Below are positions 26,244 to 35,371 of a stretch of 64,000 nucleotides of DNA, piece by piece. A program made the translations under genes and the position numbers. Origin of the DNA: Rhizomicrobium palustre (GTDB taxonomy: Bacteria > Pseudomonadota > Alphaproteobacteria > Micropepsales > Micropepsaceae). The notes beneath the pieces were generated by a model, which saw only the letters and a program-made list of their open reading frames with translations, was not told the origin of the DNA and made no database searches. The DNA lies in contig NZ_JAASRM010000001.1 in the NCBI RefSeq assembly GCF_011761565.1, positions 2,232,139 to 2,296,138 on the forward strand. The letters run 5' to 3'. The number at the start of each line of letters is the position of its first letter. Positions within the stretch are counted from its first letter, which is position 1.

Positions 26244-27422
26244 ATGGGACCCTTAAATCTGGCTCGTTTGCGTGGTCTTGGCCTTGAGGCCCGCCTAAGC
26301 CTTGTCGCCGGGGTTCTTATCGCCGGTTTTTTTCTCATCTATTTGGTCCAATCCAAGCCGCCGCTCGATCAATACGGCTACGTCCTGGGCCGCGACTTCG
26401 TGAATAGCTGGATGGGGGCGCGGGCCGTTTTGGCGGGCAATGTTCCATCTCTGTTTCACCTGCAGGGCTATAATCAGGCGCTGATAAATCTCTTCGGGCC
26501 GATGCCGCCGCATAACTGGTCCTATCCGCCGGTGTTGCTCCTCTTTCTCTGGCCCTTGGGATTTTTCCCGTATCTCGCCGCTTTGGCGCTGTGGTCCGTC
26601 GCAGGCTATGGCGCGTATATTGGCGCCGCGCGTGCCTTCTGCGCTGATAAGCGCTTGCTCGGCTTTGCCGCGGTCGCGCCTGCGGCGGGCATCTGTCTCT
26701 TCTCCGGCCAGAACGGATTTTTCACCGCAGCGCTGCTGATCCTGTTCTTCCGCTTCTGGGATGAGCGGCCATGGCTTGCCGGGCTATGTCTCGGGCTGAT
26801 GCTCTATAAGCCCCATCTGGTGGTGCTTTTCCCGCTCGCCCTGGTGCTCAGCGGGCGTTGGAAAGTGTTTCTCGCCGCGGGCATTACCGTGGTGGCGCTG
26901 ATCCTTCTCACCGCGCTCGTTTTCGGCCACAGCATCTGGAGCGATTACGTGCGCCTCGTGATGCCGGTGCAGAAGGGTGTCTTGGAAACCGGCACTGGTT
27001 TTCTCACCATGATGCCGACCGGCTACATGAACGCACGCATGCTGGGGGCTGGCCCGCATCTGGCACAACAAATCCAAATGCCGTTCACGCTCATCGCTCT
27101 CGCTGCGGTGATCTGGACCTTTATCAAGAAACGCGATGCAGTCCTCTCCATCGCCGTACTCGTCACCGCCAGCTTTGTCGTGACGCCTTACGCTTTCGAC
27201 TACGACATGGTGGTGTTCGGCTGGGTGATCGCGCTGCTCTGGCCCTATTTCGAAAGCAGGTGGGAAAAGGTGTTCCTGGTTGTGATCTGGACGCTACCGG
27301 TCTGGATCATTGCCATTGGCGCCATTCCGGTCTCGGCACCCTTGATGGCCGCGTTCTTGGCTGTGCTGGTTCAAAAAACAAAACGCGGCGGAGATCGTCT
27401 CTCCGCCGCGCTGATACTTTAA
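26244..27422 (+). CDS. Glycosyltransferase family 87 (DUF2029) membrane protein
   Basis: 392-aa polytopic protein with about ten hydrophobic segments. GT87 signs: an early luminal acid motif [11 protein letters not shown] (Asp near residue 50), [15 protein letters not shown], the central [13 protein letters not shown] and [15 protein letters not shown]. These enzymes use polyprenyl-phosphate sugar donors (mannosyl- or arabinosyl-transfer) in envelope glycan assembly; the substrate is unknown. ATG 26244 is chosen because the upstream extension is not hydrophobic or conserved. Its last codons contain the terminator of convergent fba. Confidence 0.85.
   Translation: MGPLNLARLRGLGLEARLSLVAGVLIAGFFLIYLVQSKPPLDQYGYVLGRDFVNSWMGARAVLAGNVPSLFHLQGYNQALINLFGPMPPHNWSYPPVLLLFLWPLGFFPYLAALALWSVAGYGAYIGAARAFCADKRLLGFAAVAPAAGICLFSGQNGFFTAALLILFFRFWDERPWLAGLCLGLMLYKPHLVVLFPLALVLSGRWKVFLAAGITVVALILLTALVFGHSIWSDYVRLVMPVQKGVLETGTGFLTMMPTGYMNARMLGAGPHLAQQIQMPFTLIALAAVIWTFIKKRDAVLSIAVLVTASFVVTPYAFDYDMVVFGWVIALLWPYFESRWEKVFLVVIWTLPVWIIAIGAIPVSAPLMAAFLAVLVQKTKRGGDRLSAALIL
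27384..27410 (-). terminator. Terminator of fba inside the GT87 gene end
   Basis: CGCGGCGGAGA (27384-27394) pairs perfectly with TCTCCGCCGCG (27400-27410). Read on the minus strand it is followed by TTTTGTTTTTTG, a good rho-independent terminator for fba. The plus-strand side lacks a T tract. Confidence 0.85.
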
Positions 27423-27438
27423 CCCAATAAAACCTGGC

Positions 27439-28518
27439 TTATTTCGCCGCCACGGATTTGCCGAGCGAGCCGAGGTCCTTCATGGTCTCTTCCATGCGGG
27501 CGATGATGCCCTGCTCGCCCGCGCGCAGCCACTTGCGCGGATCGTAGAGCTTCTTGTACGGCGCATGGGTTTCCGGATCGACCTGATACTGGAAGGCCTT
27601 CGGGTTGGCGAAGACTTCCTTGCCGACCTGTTCGGCGAAGGCGAACTGCATGTCGGTGTCGATGTTCATCTTGAAGACGCCATAGGTGACGGCTTCGGAG
27701 ATGAGGTGCTTTTCCGAACCCGAACCGCCGTGGAAGACGAGGTCGAGCGGGTTGGCGTTGAGGTCTTTCTTCTTCGCCACCAGGTCCTGCGAGTTCTTCA
27801 GGATGATCGGGCGCAGCTTGACGTTGCCCGGCGCATAGACGCCATGGACGTTGCCGAACGAGGCGGCAACCGTGAAGTGGCCGATCGGCGACAGCACTTC
27901 ATAGGCGCGCAGCACGTCTTCGGGCTGGGTGTAGAGCTTGGGATTGCCGACATCGCCTTCTTCGAGTTCATGGCCGATGCCGTCTTCCTCGCCGCCGGTG
28001 ACGCCGAGTTCGATTTCAAGGCTCATGCCGAGCGGGGCAAGGCGCTTCAGAACGCGGGCGCATTCTTTCAGGTTGTCTTCCAGCGGCTCAGACGACAGAT
28101 CGATCATGTGCGAGGAGAAGAGCGGCTTGCCGGTCTTTTCGAAATGCTTCTCGCTGACATCGATCAGGCCGTCGACCCAGGGAATCAGCTTGCGGTTGGC
28201 GTGGTCGGTATGGAGCGCGACGCAGATGCCATATTCTTCGGCGAGCAGATGCACATGCTGGGCGATGGAGGTGGAGCCGAGCACGCGGGCCTTATGCGCA
28301 TCGGGGGCACCTTCGCCCGAGAAGAAGCGGGCACCGCCATTCGACATCTGAATGATGACGTCGGATTTGTGCTTGGCAGCGGCTTCGAGCACGGCGTTGA
28401 TGACGTTGGTCGAGACCACGTTCACGGCCGGAAGCGCATAACCGCCTTCTTTGGCGGCGGCGATCAACTGACGATATTCTTTGCCGGTCACGACGCCGGG
28501 CTTGAGCTTCACAGACAT
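27439..28518 (-). CDS. fba: Class II fructose-bisphosphate aldolase
   Basis: 359-aa zinc aldolase splitting fructose-1,6-bisphosphate. It belongs to the class IIA (E. coli FbaA-like) branch: ALPAVNVVSTNVINAVLEAA at the start, zinc/catalytic HTDHAN with Asp105 and His106, MSLEIELGVTGGEEDG (Glu ligand), later FGNVHGVY and FHGGSGS. AGGGAGA lies upstream of the ATG. It is transcribed alone from a sigma70-like promoter overlapped by a 16-bp palindrome, and ends at the hairpin at 27384. Confidence 0.96.
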   Translation of the reverse strand: MSVKLKPGVVTGKEYRQLIAAAKEGGYALPAVNVVSTNVINAVLEAAAKHKSDVIIQMSNGGARFFSGEGAPDAHKARVLGSTSIAQHVHLLAEEYGICVALHTDHANRKLIPWVDGLIDVSEKHFEKTGKPLFSSHMIDLSSEPLEDNLKECARVLKRLAPLGMSLEIELGVTGGEEDGIGHELEEGDVGNPKLYTQPEDVLRAYEVLSPIGHFTVAASFGNVHGVYAPGNVKLRPIILKNSQDLVAKKKDLNANPLDLVFHGGSGSEKHLISEAVTYGVFKMNIDTDMQFAFAEQVGKEVFANPKAFQYQVDPETHAPYKKLYDPRKWLRAGEQGIIARMEETMKDLGSLGKSVAAK

Positions 28519-28594
28519 AGATCTCTCCCATTCTTCTCAGAACTAATTAGCGTTGCGACCTTCGCAAAACAACGCCGCTCGGCTGCGTCAAAAA

Positions 28595-28642
28595 AAGACA
28601 GCGCTGTCTTACATATATAGGCTTGGGAAGCGGCCTTGTCAG
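28595..28642 (-). promoter_or_regulatory. fba promoter with overlapping LacI-like operator
   Basis: On the minus strand: -35 CTGACA (28642-28637), a 17-bp spacer, -10 TATATA (28619-28614), then the perfect 16-bp palindrome AAGACAGCGCTGTCTT (28610-28595) covering the expected start site. This is a textbook repressor position. The palindrome core is shared with sites before mdh, gap and the GPH transporter. Confidence 0.8.
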
Positions 28643-28648
28643 TGCCTC

Positions 28649-29269
28649 TTATTTGAACAATTTGTTGAACGCCTTTACCGCTGCCGCGGGGCCATCCGTA
28701 TAATCCCATACCCCACTCGAGACGGCGAGGAAGTCAGCACCTGCTTGCACCAGCGGCAAGGCATTGGCGACGGTGATGCCACCGATGGCAACGCAGGGCA
28801 CCACCATGACCTCTGCCCACCATGAAAGAACGTCAATCTCGCACCGCGTTTTTGGCTCTTTGGTGGTGGTGGGATAAAAGGCACCAAATGCGACATAATC
28901 GGCGCCCGCTTCCCCGGCTTCCATCGCAAGGTGACGGGAATCGTGACAGGTGACGCCGACAATGCGTTCGGGCCCGACAATTGCCCGCGCCTCTGCATAA
29001 GGCGTGTCCTCCTGGCCGATATGCACCCCGTCACAGCCGAATTTGGCGGCGAGGTCGGGCCGGTCATTCAGCAGAAAGGCGACGTCGCGTGATTGTGCAA
29101 TCGGCATCAGCACGTCCACCGCGCGGGCGATGTCTTCTTCTGGCACGTCTTTCAGCCGCAATTGCAGCGAGGCCACGTCACCCGCATCAAGCGCAGATTT
29201 TAGAGTTTCGCCAAAGGGCTTCGGGTCCAGCTTGGGCGGGGTGATGAGATAAAGGCGGGTATCGGTCAT
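28649..29269 (-). CDS. thiE: Thiamine phosphate synthase
   Basis: 206-aa TIM-barrel enzyme that joins HMP-PP and thiazole phosphate to thiamine phosphate. Motifs: [10 protein letters not shown] (about 32-41), [24 protein letters not shown] (quoted in parts: [17 protein letters not shown]), GVTCHDS near residue 99, [13 protein letters not shown] and the phosphate loop CVAIGGITV with FLAVSSGV. No TPP riboswitch is apparent upstream. It lies directly ahead of the fba promoter on the same strand. Confidence 0.93.
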   Translation of the reverse strand: MTDTRLYLITPPKLDPKPFGETLKSALDAGDVASLQLRLKDVPEEDIARAVDVLMPIAQSRDVAFLLNDRPDLAAKFGCDGVHIGQEDTPYAEARAIVGPERIVGVTCHDSRHLAMEAGEAGADYVAFGAFYPTTTKEPKTRCEIDVLSWWAEVMVVPCVAIGGITVANALPLVQAGADFLAVSSGVWDYTDGPAAAVKAFNKLFK

Positions 29270-29336
29270 GGGGCTCTTTTAACGCTCCCTTGCGGCGAGG
29301 TCCAATTTGATGGAGCAATTTAGGCAGGGGGCTGCC

Positions 29337-29819
29337 ATGGCGACCGCACATTTGCTGCATGGATTTCTAGGCGCCGGCAAGACGACGTTTGCCAAAGCGC
29401 TGGAGCGACGCTGCAATGGGGTTCGCTTCACCCATGATGAATGGATGCGCGCGCTCTATGGCGAAGATCCTCCGGAAGCGGAATTCGCAGACGCCGCCGC
29501 CCGCGTACACCGTCTGATGGAACAGGTCTGGCGGCAATGCCTCGTTGCTGGGGTGGACATCATCCTCGATACCGGTCTTTGGAGCCGGGCCGAACGGGAT
29601 CGCATCAGGGCGGTCGTGGCGGATGTGGGCGCAGAGGCAGTGCTGTATCAGCTTCATTGCGATGAAGCCCTGGCCCATGAGCGGCTCACCGCGCGGAACG
29701 CTGCGCCGCACACCGGCCTCTATATCGCGCCCGAGACCTACGCTCTTTTGCGCGCCCGCTTTGAGCCGCTCGCAGACGATGAACTGCGCATTGACATCGA
29801 CACGAACGGTACGGTGTAG
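29337..29819 (+). CDS. P-loop kinase-like ATPase (AAA_33)
   Basis: 160-aa nucleotide-binding protein with Walker A GFLGAGKTT (9-17), THDEWMRALYGED, a Walker B-like VDIILDTGLWSRAERD and an LID-type RLTARNA. This resembles the zeta-toxin/gluconate-kinase-like AAA_33 group that phosphorylates small molecules or sugars; the substrate is not predictable. The ATG at 29337 follows GGGGG; a frame starting 30 nt upstream is possible. It stands alone between divergent thiE and convergent pgk. Confidence 0.8.
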   Translation: MATAHLLHGFLGAGKTTFAKALERRCNGVRFTHDEWMRALYGEDPPEAEFADAAARVHRLMEQVWRQCLVAGVDIILDTGLWSRAERDRIRAVVADVGAEAVLYQLHCDEALAHERLTARNAAPHTGLYIAPETYALLRARFEPLADDELRIDIDTNGTV

Positions 29820-29831
29820 CCCCCAAACAAA

Positions 29832-29861
29832 AAGCCCTCGCACCGCGAAGTGCGAGGGCTT
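29832..29861. terminator. Bidirectional terminator between the P-loop gene and pgk
   Basis: AAGCCCTCGCAC (29832-29843) pairs perfectly with GTGCGAGGGCTT (29850-29861), six-base loop. On the minus strand it is followed by TTTGTTTG, which suits termination of pgk; on the plus strand the T content is weaker. Confidence 0.88.
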
Positions 29862-29874
29862 ACTCATTTCGTCA

Positions 29875-29895
29875 TGGCCGGACTTGATCCGGCCA
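29875..29895. repeat. Dispersed palindromic repeat (GGCCGGA type)
   Basis: GGCCGGA-CTTGA-TCCGGCC inside GTCATGGCC...GGCCATCC. Near-identical palindromes are scattered through intergenic regions of many alphaproteobacterial genomes; only one copy is present in this window. It lies between the terminator at 29832 and the pgk stop. Confidence 0.6.
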
Positions 29896-29901
29896 TCCAA
29901 C

Positions 29902-31101
29902 TTACTTCACGGCCAGCGCGACAACGCCGGGCAGTTCCAGGCCTTCCAGCCATTCCAGGAAGGCGCCGCCAGCGGTCGAGACATAGGAGAACTCATCAGC
30001 CGCGCCCGCGGTGTTGAGCGCCGCGACGGTGTCGCCGCCGCCCGCAACCGAGAGGAGCTTGCCGGCCTGGGTGGCTTCAGCAACGGCCTTCGCCGCGCCG
30101 ACCGTGCCCTTGTCGAAGGGCGGGATTTCGAAGGCGCCGAAGGGGCCGTTCCAGACGACCGTCTTGGTGGTGGCGAGCACCGCCTTGAACTCTTCGACCG
30201 ACTTCGGGCCGACGTCGAGCATCATTTCGTCGTCATGGATATCGGAAACCGGGGCGATGCGGTTTTCCGCACCGGCCTTGAATTCCTTCGCCAGCGAGGC
30301 GTCGACCGGCAGCACGACCTTCTTACCGGCGGCCTTGGCGGCTTCCAGCACTTTCAGCGCGGTGGGGAACTGATCGTCTTCCTTCAGCGACTTGCCGACC
30401 TTCACGCCTTGCGCGGCGAGGAAGGTGTTGGCCATGGCACCGCCGATGACGAGGATATCAACGCGCTTCAGAAGGTTTTCCAGAACGCCGATCTTGGAAG
30501 AGATCTTGGCGCCGCCGACCACGGCCATCACCGGACGGACCGGGGTTTCGAGGGCCTTGGAGAGGGCGGTCAGCTCAGCCTGCATGGAGCGGCCGGCCGC
30601 GTTCGGCAGAAGATGGGCAACACCTTCGGTCGAGGAGTGGGCGCGGTGGGCGCTGGAGAAGGCGTCGTTGACATAGATGTCGGCGAGCTTGGCCAGACCC
30701 TTGGAGAGTTCCGGGTCGTTCTTTTCTTCGCCGGCATGGAAGCGGGTGTTTTCGAGGAGGAGTACATCGCCATTCTTCAGCTTGGCGACGGCTTCTTCGG
30801 CAACCGGGCCGACGCAATCGTCAGCAAAGGCGACCGGCTTGTTGATAATCTTGGCGAGCGCGGCAGCAACCGGCTTCAGGCTCATCGAGGGCACGACCTT
30901 GCCCTTCGGGCGGTCGAAATGCGAGCAGATGATGACCTTGGCGCCCTTGGCGACGAGATCGTTGATGGTGGGAGCCTGGCGCTCGATGCGGGTCGTCGAG
31001 GTGACGACGCCATCCTTCATCGGCACGTTGAAGTCGGCGCGGACGAGCACGCGCTTACCGGCGACGTCGAGATCGTCGATGGTGCGGAAAGTGGTGGCCA
31101 T
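29902..31101 (-). CDS. pgk: Phosphoglycerate kinase
   Basis: 399-aa glycolytic kinase making ATP from 1,3-bisphosphoglycerate. Signature [15 protein letters not shown] (about 17-31), substrate-site [10 protein letters not shown] (about 58-67), the hinge region with [18 protein letters not shown] (quoted in part) and the C-terminal nucleotide loop [12 protein letters not shown]. Same strand as gap, 128 bp downstream of it, separated by a hairpin with T tract, so it probably has both read-through and its own promoter. Confidence 0.97.
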   Translation of the reverse strand: MATTFRTIDDLDVAGKRVLVRADFNVPMKDGVVTSTTRIERQAPTINDLVAKGAKVIICSHFDRPKGKVVPSMSLKPVAAALAKIINKPVAFADDCVGPVAEEAVAKLKNGDVLLLENTRFHAGEEKNDPELSKGLAKLADIYVNDAFSSAHRAHSSTEGVAHLLPNAAGRSMQAELTALSKALETPVRPVMAVVGGAKISSKIGVLENLLKRVDILVIGGAMANTFLAAQGVKVGKSLKEDDQFPTALKVLEAAKAAGKKVVLPVDASLAKEFKAGAENRIAPVSDIHDDEMMLDVGPKSVEEFKAVLATTKTVVWNGPFGAFEIPPFDKGTVGAAKAVAEATQAGKLLSVAGGGDTVAALNTAGAADEFSYVSTAGGAFLEWLEGLELPGVVALAVK

Positions 31102-31157
31102 GGGGGTATCCTCTTTTATGGGCGAACGGGCATGCGCTTAAGGCATGCGGGAAACCT

Positions 31158-31223
31158 AAAAAAAGCGCGCGAAGTGTGATCCTCGCGCGCTCGAAAGAGC
31201 AGGGGCGCCCGAAAGCGCCCCTG
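31158..31223 (-). terminator. Two hairpins after gap, the second a terminator
   Basis: On the minus strand after gap: first CAGGGGCGC...GCGCCCCTG (31223-31200), then AGCGCGCGA...TCGCGCGCT (31191-31164) followed directly by seven Ts. The second is a good intrinsic terminator, and the pair could act as an attenuator that sets the gap-to-pgk ratio. Confidence 0.85.
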
Positions 31224-31229
31224 AATGTA

Positions 31230-32237
31230 TTAGAGGAACTTCGCGAGCTGGAGCGCGGTGTCGACCATGCGGTTCGAGAAGCCCCATTCGTTGTCGTACC
31301 AGGAATAGATCGCGGCGAGGTTGCCATCCAGCACCTTGGTCTGCGGCGCCATGAAGGACGACGAGGCCGGGATGTGGTTGAAGTCCTTGGAGACCAGCGG
31401 CTCATCGACATAGTCGAGGATGCCCTTCAGATAGCCTTCCGAAGCGGCCTTCATCGCGGCGTTGATTTCGTCCGCGGTGGTGGTCTTCTTCAGGACGACC
31501 TTGAGGTCAACCAGCGACACGTTCGGGGTCGGCACGCGGATGGAGATACCGTCGAGCTTGCCCTTCAGTTCCGGCAGCACCAGGCCGACAGCCTTGGCGG
31601 CGCCGGTGGTGGTCGGGATCATCGACAGCGAAGCAGCGCGGGCGCGATACAGGTCCTTGTGGAGCTGGTCGAGCGACGGCTGGTCGTTCGTGTACGAGTG
31701 GATCGTGGTCATGATGCCCTTTTCGACGCCGAAGTTGTCGTTCAGCACCTTGGCGAGGGGGGCAAGACCGTTGGTCGTGCACGAAGCGTTGGAGACGACC
31801 ATGTGCTCGGCCGTCAGCTTGTCGTGGTTGACGCCATAGACGACCGTGAGGTCGGCGCCGTCGGACGGAGCGGAGACGAGCACGCGCTTGGCGCCGGCGG
31901 TCAGATGCATGGCAGCCTTGTCACGGGCGGAGAAGATGCCGGTGCATTCCATGGCGATATCGACCGCCAGTTCCTTCCACGGGAGCTGGGTGGGATCCTT
32001 GATCGCGGTCACTTTGATCTTGTGACCGGCGACGATCATCGTATCGCCGTCGACCGTGACGGACGCGTTCAGACGGCCGTGGACCGAATCGTACTTGAGC
32101 AGGTGAGCATTGGTAGCGACGGGGCCGAGATCGTTGATGGCAACGACTTCAACATCGCGGCGACCGGACTCAACGATAGAACGCAACACCAACCGACCGA
32201 TGCGGCCGAAGCCGTTGATAGCAACACGAATGGCCAT
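31230..32237 (-). CDS. gap: Glyceraldehyde-3-phosphate dehydrogenase, type I
   Basis: 335-aa NAD-dependent GAPDH. NAD-binding start [15 protein letters not shown], catalytic Cys in [16 protein letters not shown] (near residue 153) and the His about 27 residues later in HSYTNDQ, then the C-terminal [21 protein letters not shown] is a strong ribosome binding site just before the ATG. It lies 52 bp behind tkt, with a LacI-like palindrome in that gap. Ends at the paired hairpins. Confidence 0.97.
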   Translation of the reverse strand: MAIRVAINGFGRIGRLVLRSIVESGRRDVEVVAINDLGPVATNAHLLKYDSVHGRLNASVTVDGDTMIVAGHKIKVTAIKDPTQLPWKELAVDIAMECTGIFSARDKAAMHLTAGAKRVLVSAPSDGADLTVVYGVNHDKLTAEHMVVSNASCTTNGLAPLAKVLNDNFGVEKGIMTTIHSYTNDQPSLDQLHKDLYRARAASLSMIPTTTGAAKAVGLVLPELKGKLDGISIRVPTPNVSLVDLKVVLKKTTTADEINAAMKAASEGYLKGILDYVDEPLVSKDFNHIPASSSFMAPQTKVLDGNLAAIYSWYDNEWGFSNRMVDTALQLAKFL

Positions 32238-32261
32238 ATGAACCTCCTAGGATCCCTTTTT

Positions 32262-32278
32262 TTGACAGCGCTGACTTA
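32262..32278 (-). promoter_or_regulatory. LacI-like operator between tkt and gap
   Basis: On the minus strand AAGTCAGCGCTGTCAA. It shares AAG-CAGCGCTGTC with the fba palindrome, differing at one symmetrical position. A possible promoter TTGAAA-N17-TAAGTC would put the -10 inside it. Supports a gap-specific start that is controlled separately from tkt. Confidence 0.5.
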
Positions 32279-32289
32279 AGCTTGAAAGA

Positions 32290-34284
32290 TTACCCTTTCA
32301 ATGCACTTTTTGCCGCCTCTGCGGCTGCTTCGGCGGTGATGGCGAAGTGTTTGTAAACTTCTTTCGCCGGGCCCGAGGCGCCGAAGCCATGCATGCCCAC
32401 GAAAGCGCCATTCGGGCCGATATAGCGGTCCCAGCCGAACTGAATTCCCGCCTCAATTGCCACTTTCACCGTGTTGGGGCCTAAAACGGCCTCACGGTAT
32501 GTTGCACTTTGTTTCTCAAAAAGTGCCCAGCACGGCATCGAAACGACGCGGGCCGGAATGTTATCGGCGGCCAAAAGGTCGCGGGCCTTGAAGGCCAGTT
32601 CCAATTCCGAGCCGGTTGCAAGGAATGTGACCTTCGCGCCTTCGGCGTCGGCGGCGACATAGGCGCCCTTGGAGGCCAGGTTTTCTTCCGTATGGGTGGT
32701 ACGGAAGGTGGCCATGTTCTGGCGCGACAGGACCAGCAGCGCCGGGGCGTGCTTGTCGGAGAGCGCATCGGCCCAGCATTCGGCGGTTTCGACCACATCG
32801 CCCGGGCGATAGACCTTCAGGCCCGGAATGGCGCGCAAGGATGCGACATGCTCAACCGGCTGGTGTGTCGGGCCGTCTTCGCCGACGCCGATGGAATCAT
32901 GCGTCATGACGTAAATGACGCGGATGCCCATCAGCGAGGAGAGGCGGATGGAGTGGCGGCAGTAATCGGAGAACACCAGGAAGGTGCCGCCGTAGGGAAC
33001 CACGCCGCCATGCAGGCAGAGGCCGTTCATGGCCGCGGCCATGGCGTGCTCACGGATGCCGTAATGGATGTAACGGCCCGAGAAATCCTCCGGCGTGATG
33101 TCCACCAAATCCTTGGTCTTGGTGTTGTTGGAGGGGGTCAAGTCGGCCGAACCGCCGATGGTCAGCGCCCAGGTGGTGTTGATGGCGTCGAGCGCCATTT
33201 CCGAGGCTTTGCGGGTGGCGACGGCGGGCTTTTCCTCGCTCGCCTTCTTCTTCACGGCGTTGAGCGCGTCGAGGGTGGCTTGCGGCACATCAGCGATCTG
33301 GGCGGCGTCGAATTCGGCGGCCTTGGGCGAGGCGGCCTTGCGGGCTTCCCAAGCCTTGCGGGCTTCGGCGCCGCGGCTGCCGACCTTGCGCCATTCGGCG
33401 ACGATTTCTTCCGGCACCACGAAGGGTTCGGTGGAGGGCCAGCCCAGCGCCTTCTTGGTCGCGATCACTTCATCGGCGCCCAAAGGTTCGCCGTGTGCCT
33501 TGTGAGAACCGGCCTTCTTGGGCGAGCCGAAGCCAATGATGGTGCGGCAGGCGAGCATCACCGGCTTGTCGGAGTTCTGGGCCCAGTCCAGGGCGGCGGC
33601 GATATCGTCGGCATTGTGGCCATCGACGCGGCGGGTCGCCCAACCGGCGGCTTCGAAACGCTTCACCTGATCGGTGGCGTCGGAGAGTTCCACGGCGCCG
33701 TCGATGGTGATGTGGTTGTCGTCCCAGAGCAGCACGAGCTTGTTCAGTTTCATGCGGCCGGCCAGCGCGATGGCTTCATGGCTGATGCCTTCCATCAGGC
33801 AGCCGTCACCGGCGAAGACATAGGTCTTGTGGTTCACGAGGTCGTCGCCGAAGCGGGCGGCCAGGATCTTCTCGCCGATCGCCATGCCGACGGCATTGGC
33901 CAGGCCCTGGCCGAGCGGGCCGGTGGTGGTTTCAATGCCCGGCAGCATGCCGTATTCGGGGTGACCGGCGCAGTGGCTGGTGATCTGGCGGAAACCCTTG
34001 AGGTCATCCAGCGTGATCTTGGGATAGCCGTTCAGCCAGAGCAGGGAATAGATCAGCATCGAGCCATGGCCGCCGGAGAGCACGAAACGGTCGCGGTCGG
34101 GCCAAGTCGGGTTGGCGGCGTCGAACTTCAGGAATTTGGAGAACAAAACGGTTGCGACATCGGCCATGCCCATCGGCAGGCCCGGGTGGCCCGAATTGGC
34201 CGCCTGCACGCCGTCCATAGCCAGAACACGGATCGCATTGGCGAGGGTACGGGTATGATCTTGAAAGCTGGTGGGGCTGCTCAT
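32290..34284 (-). CDS. tkt: Transketolase
   Basis: 664-aa thiamine-diphosphate enzyme of the pentose phosphate pathway. N-terminal ANSGHPGLPMGMAD, thiamine-binding GDGCLMEGISHEA (the GDGx~27N motif), DDNHITIDG, and the pyrimidine domain with IHYGIREHAMAAAMNGL and GVGEDGPTHQPVE. I start at the ATG at 34284 (AAGGA upstream); a frame opening 324 nt earlier is non-conserved. First gene of tkt-gap-pgk. Confidence 0.97.
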   Translation of the reverse strand: MSSPTSFQDHTRTLANAIRVLAMDGVQAANSGHPGLPMGMADVATVLFSKFLKFDAANPTWPDRDRFVLSGGHGSMLIYSLLWLNGYPKITLDDLKGFRQITSHCAGHPEYGMLPGIETTTGPLGQGLANAVGMAIGEKILAARFGDDLVNHKTYVFAGDGCLMEGISHEAIALAGRMKLNKLVLLWDDNHITIDGAVELSDATDQVKRFEAAGWATRRVDGHNADDIAAALDWAQNSDKPVMLACRTIIGFGSPKKAGSHKAHGEPLGADEVIATKKALGWPSTEPFVVPEEIVAEWRKVGSRGAEARKAWEARKAASPKAAEFDAAQIADVPQATLDALNAVKKKASEEKPAVATRKASEMALDAINTTWALTIGGSADLTPSNNTKTKDLVDITPEDFSGRYIHYGIREHAMAAAMNGLCLHGGVVPYGGTFLVFSDYCRHSIRLSSLMGIRVIYVMTHDSIGVGEDGPTHQPVEHVASLRAIPGLKVYRPGDVVETAECWADALSDKHAPALLVLSRQNMATFRTTHTEENLASKGAYVAADAEGAKVTFLATGSELELAFKARDLLAADNIPARVVSMPCWALFEKQSATYREAVLGPNTVKVAIEAGIQFGWDRYIGPNGAFVGMHGFGASGPAKEVYKHFAITAEAAAEAAKSALKG

Positions 34285-34682
34285 CCGAGGTTCCTTCTCT
34301 GGTCTAATTGCCGCTATAGCGCCAATGGTAGCGTTACCGTTCTGGTGAAACTTCTGTCGCCCATTAGTGGACCCGTCAAGTCCACCTCTCGGCGCATCGT
34401 TCTGCCCGGCGCACCCCGGATGGGGTATTTCACTGGCGCGGGCATGACAGACACTTGTCAGACATTTACCAGCTCCGGCCCGAAAACCGAAAGAGTAAGA
34501 TGCGGGGCCGGGGGACAGGATTGCCGCGCCTCTTTTTTCCGCCCCGTCTTTAGCAAACTCGGCGCACTCTTCCCACAGGAACAATAGGCTAGGCGCGTTG
34601 ACCCCCATTTGGGCGAAAGCCTAAGTTGGGCCCGTCTTCGCAGTACCAGCGATAGGATTGCCACAGGCAGGAGGACGGCACC
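34285..34682. other. Intergenic region between tkt and the DUF4164 gene
   Basis: 398 bp of divergent control region. Visible: GGTA-GCGT-TACC (34327-34338), a second LacI-type dyad about 45 bp before tkt; a small stem ACCCC/GGGGT at 34413-34426; and an inverted repeat TGACA-N6-TGTCA around 34446-34461. No convincing gene: the open frames over it lack ribosome binding sites. Confidence 0.45.
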
Positions 34683-34946
34683 ATGAGCAGGCTCGAATTG
34701 GCCGCAGCGCGGCTCGCCAAGGCCTTGGATGACCTGGAAACGGTGGTTTCGCCGCTCGCCAAGGCGCGCGAATCGGCTGCAGTCGCGGAAACAAAAATTG
34801 CCGCACTCGATGCCGAACGCGAAGCGCTGGTGGCCCGTGTGGCCACCCTGGAAGACGAGGCGCGAGCCCTGTCCGGTCTTACCGAGGAAGTGGAAGATCG
34901 TCTCGACGGCGCCATCGCCGAGATTCGCACGGCGCTTAGCCGCTAA
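34683..34946 (+). CDS. DUF4164 coiled-coil protein
   Basis: 87-aa protein, helical and heptad-patterned almost throughout (LELAAARLAKALDDLETVV, then ALDAEREALVARVATLEDEA, quoted in part). DUF4164 genes commonly precede zapA in alphaproteobacteria, which suggests a role near the divisome (inference). GGAGG upstream of the ATG. It lies 65 bp before zapA and is probably co-transcribed with it. Confidence 0.85.
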   Translation: MSRLELAAARLAKALDDLETVVSPLAKARESAAVAETKIAALDAEREALVARVATLEDEARALSGLTEEVEDRLDGAIAEIRTALSR

Positions 34947-35011
34947 TATCCCCGCCCCAAGCGAATTTGTCGCTGCCGTGTCCAGCCTGAAAGCCCAACA
35001 AGGAGATTTTC

Positions 35012-35371
35012 ATGCCTCTCGTCAATGTGATGGTGAACGGCAAGGCCTACACGATCGCCTGCGATGACGGCGAGGAGCAGCATCTGAAGGAGCTCGGGGC
35101 CGAGGTCGATACCAAGGTGCGCGAGCTTTTGTCGGCGGTGGGCAATGTCGGCGAGCAGCGGCTGCTTTTAATGGCGGCGGTTCTGCTAGCCGATGAGGTC
35201 CATGCCGCCACCACCCATCTTGAAACGGCCCGTCAGGAACTGGCCGCCGAGCGCGCCCGCCGCGAGGATCTGGCGGTGAAAGTCGAAAATACCGAGAGCA
35301 TCGCCGCCGATGCTTTGGAAACCGCCGTCAAACGCATCGAAACCATCGCCGCCAAGCTGAAGGTGGCTTAA
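35012..35371 (+). CDS. zapA: Cell division protein ZapA
   Basis: 119-aa FtsZ-ring-associated protein that bundles FtsZ filaments. N-terminal beta domain VNVMVNGKAYTIACDDGEEQHLKELG (quoted in part, residues 4-29) and a C-terminal coiled coil (about 60-115). AAGGAG upstream of ATG. Its stop shares TTAA with the convergent gene at 35368. The 6S RNA and cyclo-ligase that often follow zapA directly are displaced by 2.5 kb here. Confidence 0.93.
   Translation: MPLVNVMVNGKAYTIACDDGEEQHLKELGAEVDTKVRELLSAVGNVGEQRLLLMAAVLLADEVHAATTHLETARQELAAERARREDLAVKVENTESIAADALETAVKRIETIAAKLKVA

Noticed and set aside
28519..29306. TPP riboswitch for thiE
   Set aside because: The 37-bp divergent gap before thiE is too short and lacks the conserved CUGAGA/thi-box elements.
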